Assembly: GCF_000265075.1 (NCBI RefSeq)
Contig: NZ_AJYA01000002.1
Coordinates: 186,001-250,000, forward strand
From: Nitritalea halalkaliphila LW7
GTDB lineage: Bacteria; Bacteroidota; Bacteroidia; Cytophagales; Cyclobacteriaceae
DNA: 64,000 bases
Direction: 5' to 3'
Every line of letters starts with the position of its first letter. The stretch's first letter is position 1. Of the stretch, positions 18,937 through 28,846 are shown one piece after another. Under the pieces are notes generated by a model. The model worked only from the letters and a program-made list of their open reading frames with translations. It did no database searches and was not told the DNA's origin. The position numbers and the translations under genes were made by a program.

Positions 18937-20283
18937 ATGAAAAAACGTCGCTCTTTTTTACACCGTCTGCTGCGAGGTCTGAGCTATATGTTGGGCTTTA
19001 TGATGCTACTGTTTATGGCCCTGCTTAGCCCTGTGGACCGGCAGCCCCTAGAGGAAACGGACTTTTACAGGGAGGCCTTACGTCTGGTGGCAGAAAGTGC
19101 CATTTATAGTGGGGGAGAAGGTTTAGAGGCGGCCTGGGGCCAAATTTCCATGACTTCGGAGGAGCCAGTCGCGCTGCTGGGCTACCGTCCCCGGGGGCCT
19201 TACACCTTCGTCGCCGACTCCACCTACCTCAGGGGGCTACTTTTTCGAGAGGGTAGCCAAGAGGTGCTTTGGCTGAACTTTGAGCTTATGCTCGTCCACC
19301 CACACCTAGCAGAAAAAGTGGCTGAGCAGGTGCGTGTAGATCATCCGGATTTGATGCTTTTTTTCTCTGCCACTCATACGCACAGTGGGGCAGGGGGTAC
19401 GGTGCCTGGGCTTGCTGGCCGCTTTGCATTTGGAGGCTATGATCCTGCTTTCGTTGCTTTTTTACAGGCGCAAAGCCAGCAGCTGTATCGGCAGTTACGG
19501 GAGCAGTTAGCACCTTATACCTTGGCCTACGGCCAAAAGGCGCTGCCGGACTTTGTCGTCAACCGAGTTTTTCCGGAGGCGGAGGTAGATCCTATGCTGC
19601 GGCAGGTGCAGCTGCGGCAGGAGGCGGATACGCTCGATTTGCTTTTTTTTCAGGCGCATCCGACGCTTTTGCCGGCGAAGTATATGGGGCTTTCGGGGGA
19701 TTATCCAGCGCTGCTGCTGCAGGATTTAGCGGCACAAAGAACGGGTAGGCAGGCGATTTTTTTAGCGGGGCCGGTGGGTAGTCATGGAGCTGGCGTGGGC
19801 GAGCGCAGTCGGGAGGCTATGGAGGGCTATGCGCGTGCGCTCAGTCAGGCGGTGGCCGAGCTGCCGGTGCAGGAGATAGAATCGGAAGCGCTGCGGGTTT
19901 TGGATTTTCCGCTGCCCCTGCGGGCGCCACAGTATCGGATTCATCGGCATGTCAGTCTGCGTCCTTGGGTGTTTCGCTGGCTTTTCGGTGATGTGGGCGC
20001 ACGGGTGCAGGCTTTCCGAAAGGGAGACTGGCTGCATGTGAGCCTTCCGGCGGAGGTGTCTGGCATGCTGATGCCGGCTTGGGAGCGCTATGCAGAGGAG
20101 CGGGGATTGCTGCTGACGCTCTCCTGCTTTAATGGAGGCTATACGGGTTATGTGACGGTGGATGCCTGGTATGACCTTCCCGTGTATGAGGCGCGGGACA
20201 TGTCTTGGTTCGGGCCAGATCAGGCGGCTTATTTGGATGCGGTCATGCGCGCCCTGATTGAGCGCATGGCACTGTTAGAGTAG
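18937..20283 (+). CDS. Neutral/alkaline non-lysosomal ceramidase-like protein
   Basis: 448 residues. A basic N-terminus and hydrophobic anchor (about residues 10-30) place it in the envelope. The body matches the neutral-ceramidase N-terminal family: LEAAWGQISMTSEEPVALLGY, then the zinc-ligand segment LFFSATHTHSGAGG (about residue 145), and GPVGSHGAGVGERSREAMEGYA. Family enzymes cleave the amide bond of ceramides, and many Bacteroidota make sphingolipids. The C-terminal immunoglobulin-like domain of secreted ceramidases is absent, so the substrate may be another N-acyl compound. The ORF is intact. Confidence 0.75.
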   Translation: MKKRRSFLHRLLRGLSYMLGFMMLLFMALLSPVDRQPLEETDFYREALRLVAESAIYSGGEGLEAAWGQISMTSEEPVALLGYRPRGPYTFVADSTYLRGLLFREGSQEVLWLNFELMLVHPHLAEKVAEQVRVDHPDLMLFFSATHTHSGAGGTVPGLAGRFAFGGYDPAFVAFLQAQSQQLYRQLREQLAPYTLAYGQKALPDFVVNRVFPEAEVDPMLRQVQLRQEADTLDLLFFQAHPTLLPAKYMGLSGDYPALLLQDLAAQRTGRQAIFLAGPVGSHGAGVGERSREAMEGYARALSQAVAELPVQEIESEALRVLDFPLPLRAPQYRIHRHVSLRPWVFRWLFGDVGARVQAFRKGDWLHVSLPAEVSGMLMPAWERYAEERGLLLTLSCFNGGYTGYVTVDAWYDLPVYEARDMSWFGPDQAAYLDAVMRALIERMALLE

Positions 20284-20315
20284 CGGGATTTTTAGCTTTA
20301 GGGGGCGCTGTATCC

Positions 20316-21206
20316 CTAATCTGAGTCTGAAGAAGAGGCAGGGCGTGCCCTTTGTCCCTCTGGGACGTCTAAAAAGGCACCACTTAAAGAGGTGAGCGCG
20401 GATAATAGGAAGAAAAGTAAGGAAAAAGCCACTGCTACGGGAGCTTCGATGGCCAGGTAGTCAGGGCTGTAGATGAAGACCAGTTCGCGGGCGCCTACTC
20501 CGCCGATGGTCAGGGGTAAAACGGCGACCATAGAAGAGAGCAGAAAGACGAACTGATAGGGCAAGTGGCCGTCCGGGATGCCGAGGGCAAGGAGCAGGGC
20601 GTAGACGGTGCCGAGCTGAGCGATTTGCCCACCGAAGGAATAGGCATTTGCGGACCAAAAGCTGCCGATGAAGGGCGTGAAAAACAGCCGATGGGCGCCA
20701 TACCAAAGGGGCAGTAGCAGAAGGGCTCCGGCGCCGAGCACGTAGGGGGCTGGGGGCAAAAGGCGGCTCAGCGGTTCGAGTAGGCCGAAGCCAAGCAGGA
20801 AGAGCAGGCCGAAGATGGCCACTAATCCTCCGAGCCGATCCAGTAGGGTGGCTTGGAGGAGGGCGCGCAAGCTGGTCTGTCCGGATTTTTTAAGGAGGTA
20901 CACTTTATAGCCATCTCCTCCGATACCCCCTGGCAGGAAGAGGTTATAGAACATGCCGATGGCGTACAAGCGGAGGTTGTCGGCACGATTTATAGGAATC
21001 TGGAGGGCGCGGTAATAATCATGCAGGCGAAAGGCAGTGAGGACCTTGCTGCAGATAAACAGGAGCCAGGCCACGAGGACATAGCCAGGGTGCAGCTGGC
21101 GCAAAAGGTCCCCTAGCGCTGCGGTGTCGATCTTGCGGAAGACCAGGTAGAGCGCTAGGGCGGTGAGGGCTAGCTTGAGGGCAAGTTTAAACGCTTTCGT
21201 GTTCAC
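20316..21206 (-). CDS. Flippase-like membrane protein (LPG synthase TM family, UPF0104)
   Basis: 296 residues, about eight membrane segments. The conserved signature FYNLFLPGGIGGDGYKVYLLKK (about residues 88-109) and the end GVGARELVFIY are typical of the UPF0104/AglD-like family seen with glycolipid synthesis. The start overlaps the upstream GT2 gene by 20 bases. With GT2 and GT39 it forms a three-gene operon. An inferred role is to move or help use a polyprenyl-phosphate-linked sugar. Confidence 0.75.
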   Translation of the reverse strand: MNTKAFKLALKLALTALALYLVFRKIDTAALGDLLRQLHPGYVLVAWLLFICSKVLTAFRLHDYYRALQIPINRADNLRLYAIGMFYNLFLPGGIGGDGYKVYLLKKSGQTSLRALLQATLLDRLGGLVAIFGLLFLLGFGLLEPLSRLLPPAPYVLGAGALLLLPLWYGAHRLFFTPFIGSFWSANAYSFGGQIAQLGTVYALLLALGIPDGHLPYQFVFLLSSMVAVLPLTIGGVGARELVFIYSPDYLAIEAPVAVAFSLLFFLLSALTSLSGAFLDVPEGQRARPASSSDSD

Positions 21207-22140
21207 CCTGGTAGACGGCTTTTATGCGGTAGGTTTTCTTATCCTGCGATTCGAAGTAGGTACGGATGATGACTTCGGCGATGAGTCCTGTGGTTATGAG
21301 CTGTATGCCACCGATAAAGAGGATAAAGCCGAGTAGGAGCATGGGTCTGCCCCAGATGTCTTCGCCTGCGATCTTCAGAGCCAGCATATATATGTTAATC
21401 AAAACTCCGATAAAGAGAGCCAGCAAGCCGAAGGAACCGAAGATGTGGATGGGGCGCAGGAAGTACTTTTGGAAGAAGAGCATCAGGATGAGGTCTGCCA
21501 TCACCTTAAAGGTGCGGCTGAGCCCATATTTGGAGGTGCCATGGATACGAGGGTGGTGTTTCACATCGACTTCGGTCATACGTGCGCCCTCTTGTTTGGC
21601 TAAAACGGGGATAAAGCGGTGGAGCTCACCGTATAGGCCCATATTTTGGGCGATATGAGCGCGATAGACGCGCAGTGTGCAGCCGTAATCATTCAGGTAC
21701 ACTTTCGTGGTATTTCGGATGATCCAGTTGGCGATTTTACTGGGAATTTTGCGTAGAACAAAGCCATCTTGGCGGTTAGCACGGCGGCCGGCTACTACGT
21801 CCCAGTCCTCTTCCATGGCTTTTTTGAGCATGCCTGGGATGTCGGAGGGGTCGTTTTGGAGGTCTCCATCCATGGTAGCGATGTAGGCTCCGGTAGCAGC
21901 ATCGATTCCGGCAGCTAGCGCGGTGGTCTGTCCGTAGTTTTTATTAAAAATAAGTAGGCGTGTCCGGCTGTTTGCGTACTTTTTTACTTCTTCCACGGTA
22001 CGGTCCGTAGCGCCGTCTTCCACTAAAATAACTTCGTAGTCGATCCCCTCCAGAGCCGCGTAAGTTTGGGCTAATAGTGGCTGGATATTATCTTCTTCGT
22101 TATATACGGTGATGACAACCGACAGGGTGGGGCTTTTCAT
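21187..22140 (-). CDS. Family 2 glycosyltransferase, polyprenyl-phosphate type
   Basis: About 317 residues from ATG 22140 (MKSPTLSVVITVYNEEDN); an in-frame ATG at 22161 would only add seven residues. The GT-A catalytic domain has the metal-binding TMDGDLQNDPSDIP (about residue 90) and GRRANRQDGFVLRKIPSK. It ends with two membrane helices (about 225-250 and 260-285), as in ArnC/GtrB/DPM1-type enzymes. The likely reaction is transfer of a sugar from a nucleotide donor to undecaprenyl phosphate on the cytoplasmic face. It feeds the GT39 enzyme encoded upstream. Confidence 0.88.
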   Translation of the reverse strand: MKSPTLSVVITVYNEEDNIQPLLAQTYAALEGIDYEVILVEDGATDRTVEEVKKYANSRTRLLIFNKNYGQTTALAAGIDAATGAYIATMDGDLQNDPSDIPGMLKKAMEEDWDVVAGRRANRQDGFVLRKIPSKIANWIIRNTTKVYLNDYGCTLRVYRAHIAQNMGLYGELHRFIPVLAKQEGARMTEVDVKHHPRIHGTSKYGLSRTFKVMADLILMLFFQKYFLRPIHIFGSFGLLALFIGVLINIYMLALKIAGEDIWGRPMLLLGFILFIGGIQLITTGLIAEVIIRTYFESQDKKTYRIKAVYQGEHESV

Positions 22141-22247
22141 AGCAACAATATTTTCACACAATGGGACGTGGAGGTATGGAGCGCAAATATAGCAATTAAT
22201 TCTTGGCTATGCTGCCGAGGCTTGAGAAGTGCTTGGAGCAGCTACTT

Positions 22248-23754
22248 TTAATAGGTTTTGATGTCCACTTCTTGGATGTGAATCAGGTTTTCGAATACCC
22301 CGATTTGGAAGCTGTGCAGGGTTTCGCCTCGGTAGTGGATGGGGAAGGAGCTGAGGTGGAGCGTCTGTTCAAATCCTTCGACGACGGCAGGCTGAATTTC
22401 TGCCGACCGTGTAAGGTAAATGCCGATAATTTGCTGTCCTTCAAACCGTTTTATTCCTGGCCACAGGTCGAACTGGTTCATCCTTCTGCCCATATTGATG
22501 ACGTAGGTTTGAGGTTGCTGGCGCAGATAAAACGCCATGGAGGATGCGGTATGGTAGTCATCACTAAAGACGAAGTAGGGTTTATCCGCATTTTCAGAAA
22601 TGAGCCGATCTACCTCAACCGCTAGGCTTTCATAGCCAGCCAAACGTTTAAAGGGGTCCTTTGCTGGGGGGACTAGGCGATGCCAGGGGCTATTGGTTTT
22701 TTGCTGCAGCGGGAGCAAAAACAGGGCATAGAGCAGTAGGGTGTTAAGGGTGAGTGCTCCATAGGTGTAGGACGTCCACTTTGGCGCTCTGCGCCCTAGA
22801 CTACGAAGGATAAAAATGGGGATAGGAACCAGGCGAAGGCAGGCCAGTTTACATAAACGGGTTTCTGGATAGCGATGAGAAGAAAGAGGACCCAGGTGAT
22901 GCTGCTGCTGTAGAGGAGGAAGCGGAGGCTGGGGGATGTTTCGTGTCGAAGGTCTTTTAGCACGAGCATAGCAGAGGCAGGTAGAAGGGGGAGAAGAATC
23001 CGAGCTGTCCGCCGATGTATTCGCCGAGCCGGGCAGGGAGTGAGGGGCCGGTGCTGGTGCCTGCGACTCCTCCGAGGGTGCCGACATGGCGGAAGGTTAC
23101 GAAGTCATTTTGGAGATTCCAGTACAGCACGGGGATGAGGGAAAGTAGGCTGATGCCCAGCATGAGGTAGGGGCCTGCTTTTTTCCAGGTGGAGGGGCTC
23201 TGCAGGGTCATGAAAAGGGCCCATGTGGGAAGGAGGAGCACCATGATGTTCTTTGATAGGATGCCGAGTAGTAGGCAAATTCCGAGGGCTATCCAGTGTT
23301 TAAGGGCGGGCTGTTCGATCGTTTTTACGGAAAGATAGAGCCCGAGTGTCCAGAAAAAGTACAGGGAGGAGTCCGTCGTATGAAAGAGGGAGGCGATATG
23401 GAGGAAGGGGCTGCAGAGCAGCAAAAGACTGGCGATTAACGCTTGCTTCGGGTTTAGGAAGCGCAGGGTCAGGCGGTAGAAAACGATGAGGGTGGCGGCG
23501 TGGAAGAAGAGGGCATTCGCTTTTATGGCCCACCAGGTATCTCCAAACAGGGCGCTGCTGATGGCATTATATACGGCGATGAGTAGGGGCTTCGAGTAGT
23601 AGTTCCAGTCGAGGTGCTTCGACCAGAGCCAGTACTGGGCTTCTTCTGTGAAGATAGATAGTCCACTAAAAGCGAAAAAGGCGATTTTCAGCAGGGCGCT
23701 GCCGATGATGGCAAGTAGGAGGAGGCGAAAATAGGGAGAGCTTTTCTGGTCCAT
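22248..23754 (-). CDS. Family 39 glycosyltransferase, ArnT-like (two frameshifts)
   Basis: Multi-membrane glycosyltransferase that uses a polyprenyl-phosphate sugar on the periplasmic side. The first periplasmic loop carries the acidic motif FTEEAQYWLWSKHLDWNYYSKP (about residues 33-54). More than ten hydrophobic segments follow, and the C-terminal part is soluble (YFVFSDDYHTASSMAFYLRQ). Frame breaks lie at 22976-22977 and near 22823. Each is repaired by one base, giving FYLPSAMLVLKDLR and WFLIPIFILRSLG, for a product of about 502 residues. It is the first gene of the GT39-GT2-flippase set. The acceptor (lipid A, glycolipid or protein) is not evident. Confidence 0.78.
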
Positions 23755-23779
23755 GGGCTTATATTTTCCCAAAGGTCGA

Positions 23780-23810
23780 AAAAAAAGCCTCCCGACGGGA
23801 GGCTTTTAAA
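23780..23810 (-). terminator. Terminator after hpf
   Basis: AAGCCTCCCG and CGGGAGGCTT form a near-perfect stem. The minus strand continues into TTTTTTTT, ending the rpsU-xerC-hpf unit before the GT39 operon. Confidence 0.85.
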
Positions 23811-23838
23811 GAAAAAATGGGTGATAGCTGTGAGGAGC

Positions 23839-24144
23839 CTACTGTCTGGCGAGCACTACTTTCTCTTTGAACTTTTTAATCTGACGGCGGAGGCCTTCTA
23901 TGGCATCGTCAGCTGCGGCCTCGAAGGAGTCTGCTTGGCTTTTCGCGAAGAGCTGTTTCCCGGGTACATTCAATTTAATTTCAATTAGTTTATTTTCATT
24001 GTTTTCATTTTTATCGAGTCTCATAAAAACTTCACCGTCGATGATGCGATCATAGAAAGTGTCCAACTTATCGGCTTTTTTCTGAACGAAGTCGATTAAT
24101 TTTTGATCGGCATCGAAATGAATGGAATGCATTTGAAGTTTCAT
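23839..24144 (-). CDS. hpf: Short ribosome hibernation promoting factor
   Basis: About 101 residues from ATG 24144 (MKLQMHSIHFDADQKLIDFV); an in-frame ATG at 24153 would add three residues. Beta-alpha-beta fold of the HPF/RaiA family: KADKLDTFYDRIIDGEVFMRL, then IEIKLNVPGKQLFAKSQADSF and the helix AADDAIEGLRRQIKKFKEK. The protein binds the 30S A/P sites to inactivate ribosomes in slow growth. It follows xerC by under 30 bases. The rpsU-xerC-hpf order is common in Bacteroidota. It lacks the C-terminal dimerisation domain of long HPF. Confidence 0.9.
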   Translation of the reverse strand: MKLQMHSIHFDADQKLIDFVQKKADKLDTFYDRIIDGEVFMRLDKNENNENKLIEIKLNVPGKQLFAKSQADSFEAAADDAIEGLRRQIKKFKEKVVLARQ

Positions 24145-24171
24145 AGTATTCAAATTTAAGTTAAACGTATA

Positions 24172-25056
24172 TTAAGCTTTAGGATGTGCTTGGTCAAACA
24201 CCGCCTTCAGTTTTTCGATAGCATTATGGGTGTAAACCTGTGTGGCAGCGAGTCCGCTGTGGCCGAGTAGTTCTTTTACGGCGTTTAGGTCTGCCCCTTT
24301 GTTGAGGAGATGGGTCGCAAAAGTATGCCGCAGCACATGGGGACTCCGTTTCGTGGTTTGTGCCACGTGGTCGAGGTAGTGCCGAACAATGCGGTAAACT
24401 TTCATGGGATATAGTGGTTCTCTTGTATTCTTAACGATAAAATAATCACTCTTATTGATATTCGAAAACGTTTTCTCGTAATCTTTTTTATACGAAATTA
24501 AATTTCCTAAAAGTGGCTTTGGAATTGGTATAATTCTTTCTTTTTTTCTTTTGCCAAATACTTTTAGTTGCTGCTCAGGTATGGAAATGGCCTCCCAGCG
24601 CAGGCCTAGCAGCTCTGAAAGTCGAATGCCGGTATAATAGAGTGTGGCGAGGAGGACATAGTCGCGCTTGCCTTCGAAAGTATCCGGGTAAGGGAGTTCA
24701 TGGAGCAGACTTTCGATACCTGCATCTGAAATAAATTCAGGTAATTTTCGAGCTGTTTTTAAGCTTTGAAGTTTTAGGGTGGGATCGCTGCTGATGTGGT
24801 TTTCCCGTAAGCAGAAGTGGTAAAAGGATTTTAGCGTGGCTATTTTTCTGTTAACACTACGGGCTTGGATGCCGCTATCCACGAGGTGGATGATGAAGGC
24901 ACGGAGCTCACGGTGGCTGCAGTGCGTGATGGACACCTCAGGATAATGTTCTTCCAAGAATAGGCTCAGCTGTTTCAGGTCTGTCGCATAAGCGGTACAG
25001 GTGTGTGTGCTGTAGCGTTTTTCGTAAGTGAGGTGATTTAGGAAGCTGTCAACCAT
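24172..25056 (-). CDS. xerC: Tyrosine recombinase of the XerC/XerD type
   Basis: 294 residues. The N-terminal SAM-like core-binding domain (LNHLTYEKRYSTHTCTAYATDL) is followed by a catalytic domain with Arg in YYTGIRLSELLGL, His-x-x-Arg in SPHVLRHTFATHLL, His in LLGHSGLAATQVYTH, and the nucleophile Tyr in that last motif. Length and composition fit a chromosome-dimer resolvase, not a phage or transposon integrase, and it sits in the conserved rpsU-xerC-hpf block. XerC and XerD cannot be told apart from sequence alone. Confidence 0.85.
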   Translation of the reverse strand: MVDSFLNHLTYEKRYSTHTCTAYATDLKQLSLFLEEHYPEVSITHCSHRELRAFIIHLVDSGIQARSVNRKIATLKSFYHFCLRENHISSDPTLKLQSLKTARKLPEFISDAGIESLLHELPYPDTFEGKRDYVLLATLYYTGIRLSELLGLRWEAISIPEQQLKVFGKRKKERIIPIPKPLLGNLISYKKDYEKTFSNINKSDYFIVKNTREPLYPMKVYRIVRHYLDHVAQTTKRSPHVLRHTFATHLLNKGADLNAVKELLGHSGLAATQVYTHNAIEKLKAVFDQAHPKA

Positions 25057-25180
25057 GCCTGACGGGTTAAATCTTTCCTTAAGGTAGTATGTTTTGGGCA
25101 GAAATCCTATTGCGGGCTAAGGGCAGGTTTCAGGGGCTTGCCTTTGGCAAAAAAAGGATCGGATGGGAGGGGGATAGGGG

Positions 25181-25226
25181 AAAAAAGAAACGCACGACTC
25201 TGGAGGATTTCCGGAATCGTGCGTCG
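25181..25226 (-). terminator. Terminator or attenuator between rpsU and xerC
   Basis: On the minus strand CGCACGA pairs with TCGTGCG, followed by TTTCTTTTTT. It lies right after the rpsU stop and could limit xerC-hpf expression from the rpsU promoter. Confidence 0.7.
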
Positions 25227-25247
25227 GTGTTCGTCTTATAGAAAAAC

Positions 25248-25442
25248 TTACTGGCCTGCTTCGGTTTGAAGACGCTGCTTGTAAGCCGCTTTGATGACTT
25301 GATCTCTTCTTTTTACAGAAGGTTTCACAAAATGCTGACGCGCTCTTAGTTCTCTAATAGCACCTGTTCTGTCGAACTTCTTTTTAAAACGCTTCAGCGC
25401 TTTCTCGATAGACTCGTTTTCTTTTACGTTTACTACGATCAT
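25248..25442 (-). CDS. rpsU: 30S ribosomal protein bS21
   Basis: 64 residues from ATG 25442: MIVVNVKENESIEKALKRF, then KKFDRTGAIRELRARQHFVKPS and a basic tail, the normal bS21 sequence. The start is fixed by a perfect Shine-Dalgarno ending 8 bases upstream, unlike neighbouring genes. In Bacteroidota ribosomes bS21 helps hide the anti-SD of 16S rRNA, and an SD-dependent rpsU is known to allow feedback on its own synthesis (work in Flavobacterium johnsoniae). It is the first gene of the rpsU-xerC-hpf block. Confidence 0.95.
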   Translation of the reverse strand: MIVVNVKENESIEKALKRFKKKFDRTGAIRELRARQHFVKPSVKRRDQVIKAAYKQRLQTEAGQ

Positions 25443-25450
25443 ATGTATAC

Positions 25451-25460
25451 ACCTCCTTTC
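25451..25460 (-). promoter_or_regulatory. Perfect Shine-Dalgarno of rpsU
   Basis: The minus strand reads GAAAGGAGGT, complementary over nine bases (AAAGGAGGT) to the usual 16S 3' end, with an 8-base spacer to ATG. None of the other starts I inspected in the window (purM, ddl, ileS, uvrA, hmuS, metK) has anything similar. Confidence 0.85.
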
Positions 25461-25466
25461 AGCTTG

Positions 25467-25498
25467 CAAAGGTAGTGAAAAGGATTCATTCTCCCAAA
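25467..25498 (-). promoter_or_regulatory. rpsU promoter
   Basis: On the minus strand TTTG (25495-25498) is followed after 20 bases by TACCTTTG (25467-25474), a full match to the Bacteroidota promoter. The predicted RNA start leaves a leader of about 20 bases, little more than the Shine-Dalgarno. Confidence 0.75.
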
Positions 25499-25662
25499 GT
25501 AATCCAAGGAATATGTGCTTATCCTCTTGGTTTCGGGTGATCTTGCTACCTGTGGGGTATGTCCAGAACCGTGCGGATGGGGCATTAGCCAAGTTTTAGA
25601 GCGGGCTTGTCTAAAGTGGGCTTGCCTTTTTGGGATTATGTGAAGGGAGGGGGGATCGCCGT

Positions 25663-25708
25663 AAAAAAAAGCGCGTAAGTCAAAAGATCCCTTTTGCTTA
25701 CGCGCTTG
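25663..25708 (-). terminator. Terminator after atpDC
   Basis: On the minus strand GCGCGTAAG (25697-25705) pairs with CTTACGCGC (25671-25679), followed by TTTTTTTT (25663-25670). The loop region contains a second pairing (CAAAAGGG/TCTTTTG). Confidence 0.88.
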
Positions 25709-25765
25709 CATACTGTATGTGTTTTGGTAACGGTTAATCGCTCTACTTCAGGAAGTGATAAGCGA

Positions 25766-26014
25766 TTAGGAAAGCACTTTTTCTACGAGTAGAACGATTT
25801 TATTGTCTTTCACTTCTACCACACCACCGTCTACGACCATGCTGGCTTTGCCCGCAGGGCCACTGTAAGCGACTACCCCTTTCGCTAGTGCGGAAACGAT
25901 AGCTGCGTGGTTTTGAAGAACCTGAAAGGAACCGTTCGCTCCGGGGAAAGTAGCTTCTGTTACTTGACCTTCGAAGATTTTCTTATCAGGTGTTACGATT
26001 TCAAGTTGCATCAT
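25766..26014 (-). CDS. atpC: F1Fo ATP synthase epsilon subunit
   Basis: 82 residues, the short Bacteroidota form that consists of the N-terminal beta-sandwich only (LEIVTPDKKIFEGQVTEATFPGANGSFQVLQNHAAIVSAL). The C-terminal helical hairpin used for inhibition in E. coli is missing, which is usual in this phylum. It lies 9 bases after atpD and a strong terminator follows. The rest of the ATP synthase operon is not in the window. Confidence 0.93.
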   Translation of the reverse strand: MMQLEIVTPDKKIFEGQVTEATFPGANGSFQVLQNHAAIVSALAKGVVAYSGPAGKASMVVDGGVVEVKDNKIVLLVEKVLS

Positions 26015-26023
26015 GCGGATTCC

Positions 26024-27918
<1,895 letters not shown>

Positions 27919-27935
27919 TTTGGATTTAATCTAAA
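27919..27935. promoter_or_regulatory. Palindromic operator upstream of the heme operon
   Basis: TTTGGATTTAATCTAAA is a 17-base palindrome with one mismatched pair and a central T. It covers the TTTG -33 element and part of the spacer of the hmuT promoter, the position expected for a repressor site. Thirteen bases, GATTTAATCTAAA, recur at 31817-31829 in front of the heme receptor. An extra half-like site, AATCTAAATAA, lies around 27965-27975. Confidence 0.6.
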
Positions 27936-27950
27936 GACACGCCATCTTTG
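27919..27950 (+). promoter_or_regulatory. Promoter of the heme-uptake operon
   Basis: TTTG at 27919-27922, then 20 bases, then CATCTTTG at 27943-27950. This matches TTTG-N20-TAnnTTTG except for the first base of the -7 element. Confidence 0.6.
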
Positions 27951-27975
27951 TGTTATTAAAATTAAATCTAAATAA

Positions 27976-28845
27976 ATGAGCAGACTTTGGATCTTGTGCC
28001 TGGCGTTCCTTTTGGCCTGCGGCCAAAACCAACCTACAGAACAGCAAGGGGAGGAAAAACTGATCGGAAAGCTGATTACAGCAGGGGGAACGGTGACGGA
28101 AATCGTTCACGCGCTGGGCTATGGGGAGCATATTATCGCGACAGACATCACGTCTACCTACCCGAAAGAGATGCAAGCGCTTCCAAGCATCGGCTACCGA
28201 AATCAGATTAAAGCAGAGGGAATTCTCGCCCTCGGGGCGGATATGCTCCTAGCAGAGGAAGGGTATCTGACCGATGATGTTGTTTCCCAGCTGGAGGCTA
28301 CAGGGGTTAAGTTGGCCTTTTTTCCTAAGCCAAAGCATATCGAAGAAACCTATGCCGTAATCGCTGAAATAGGGGCTTTTCTGGATGTCCCGGAGCGTGC
28401 GGAGTCCCTGCTGAGTCGCATAAAAGAAGAGGAAAAGACACTCTACGCCTACCTGAATGAGCAGGAAAAAGAAACTACCCCACGCGTGCTATTTATCATG
28501 GCTCGGGGTCCAGAAACAGTATTTATCGCTGGAAAGGAAACTTTTGCGGAAAATATTATTCGTATGGCAGGGGCAGAGCCAGCCGCATTAGGTTTCCAGG
28601 ATTTTGTTCCCCTGACCCCTGAGGCACTGCTGGAAATCGACCCGGATTATATTCTTTTGTTCGACTCAGGCATGCAGGCCATGGGTGGGCAGGAGGGCTT
28701 GCGCCAAATCCGCGGGATGGAAAACTTGCGCGCCTATACCTCTGGAAATGTATTGGCCTTCGACGGGCACTACCTGTCGGGCTTTGGACCCCGTGTGGCT
28801 CAGGCTGCCTTGGAACTTGCCCGTGCGACTTACCCTATGAATTGA
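27976..28845 (+). CDS. hmuT: Heme ABC transporter substrate-binding lipoprotein
   Basis: 289 residues. The lipobox LLACG at residues 14-18 gives an acylated Cys. The mature part is a class III, BtuF/FecB-like binding protein (KLITAGGTVTEIVHALGYGEHIIATDITSTYP), with the ending FGPRVAQAALELA. Its neighbours, a heme-type permease, ATPase, HmuS and HmuY, make heme the likely ligand. The stop lies one base before the permease start. Confidence 0.87.
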   Translation: MSRLWILCLAFLLACGQNQPTEQQGEEKLIGKLITAGGTVTEIVHALGYGEHIIATDITSTYPKEMQALPSIGYRNQIKAEGILALGADMLLAEEGYLTDDVVSQLEATGVKLAFFPKPKHIEETYAVIAEIGAFLDVPERAESLLSRIKEEEKTLYAYLNEQEKETTPRVLFIMARGPETVFIAGKETFAENIIRMAGAEPAALGFQDFVPLTPEALLEIDPDYILLFDSGMQAMGGQEGLRQIRGMENLRAYTSGNVLAFDGHYLSGFGPRVAQAALELARATYPMN

Positions 28846-28846
28846 G

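Noticed and set aside
24172-25056. Tyrosine recombinase as a mobile-element integrase
   Set aside because: It lies in the conserved rpsU-xerC-hpf block, has XerC/D length, and there are no attachment repeats or cargo genes.
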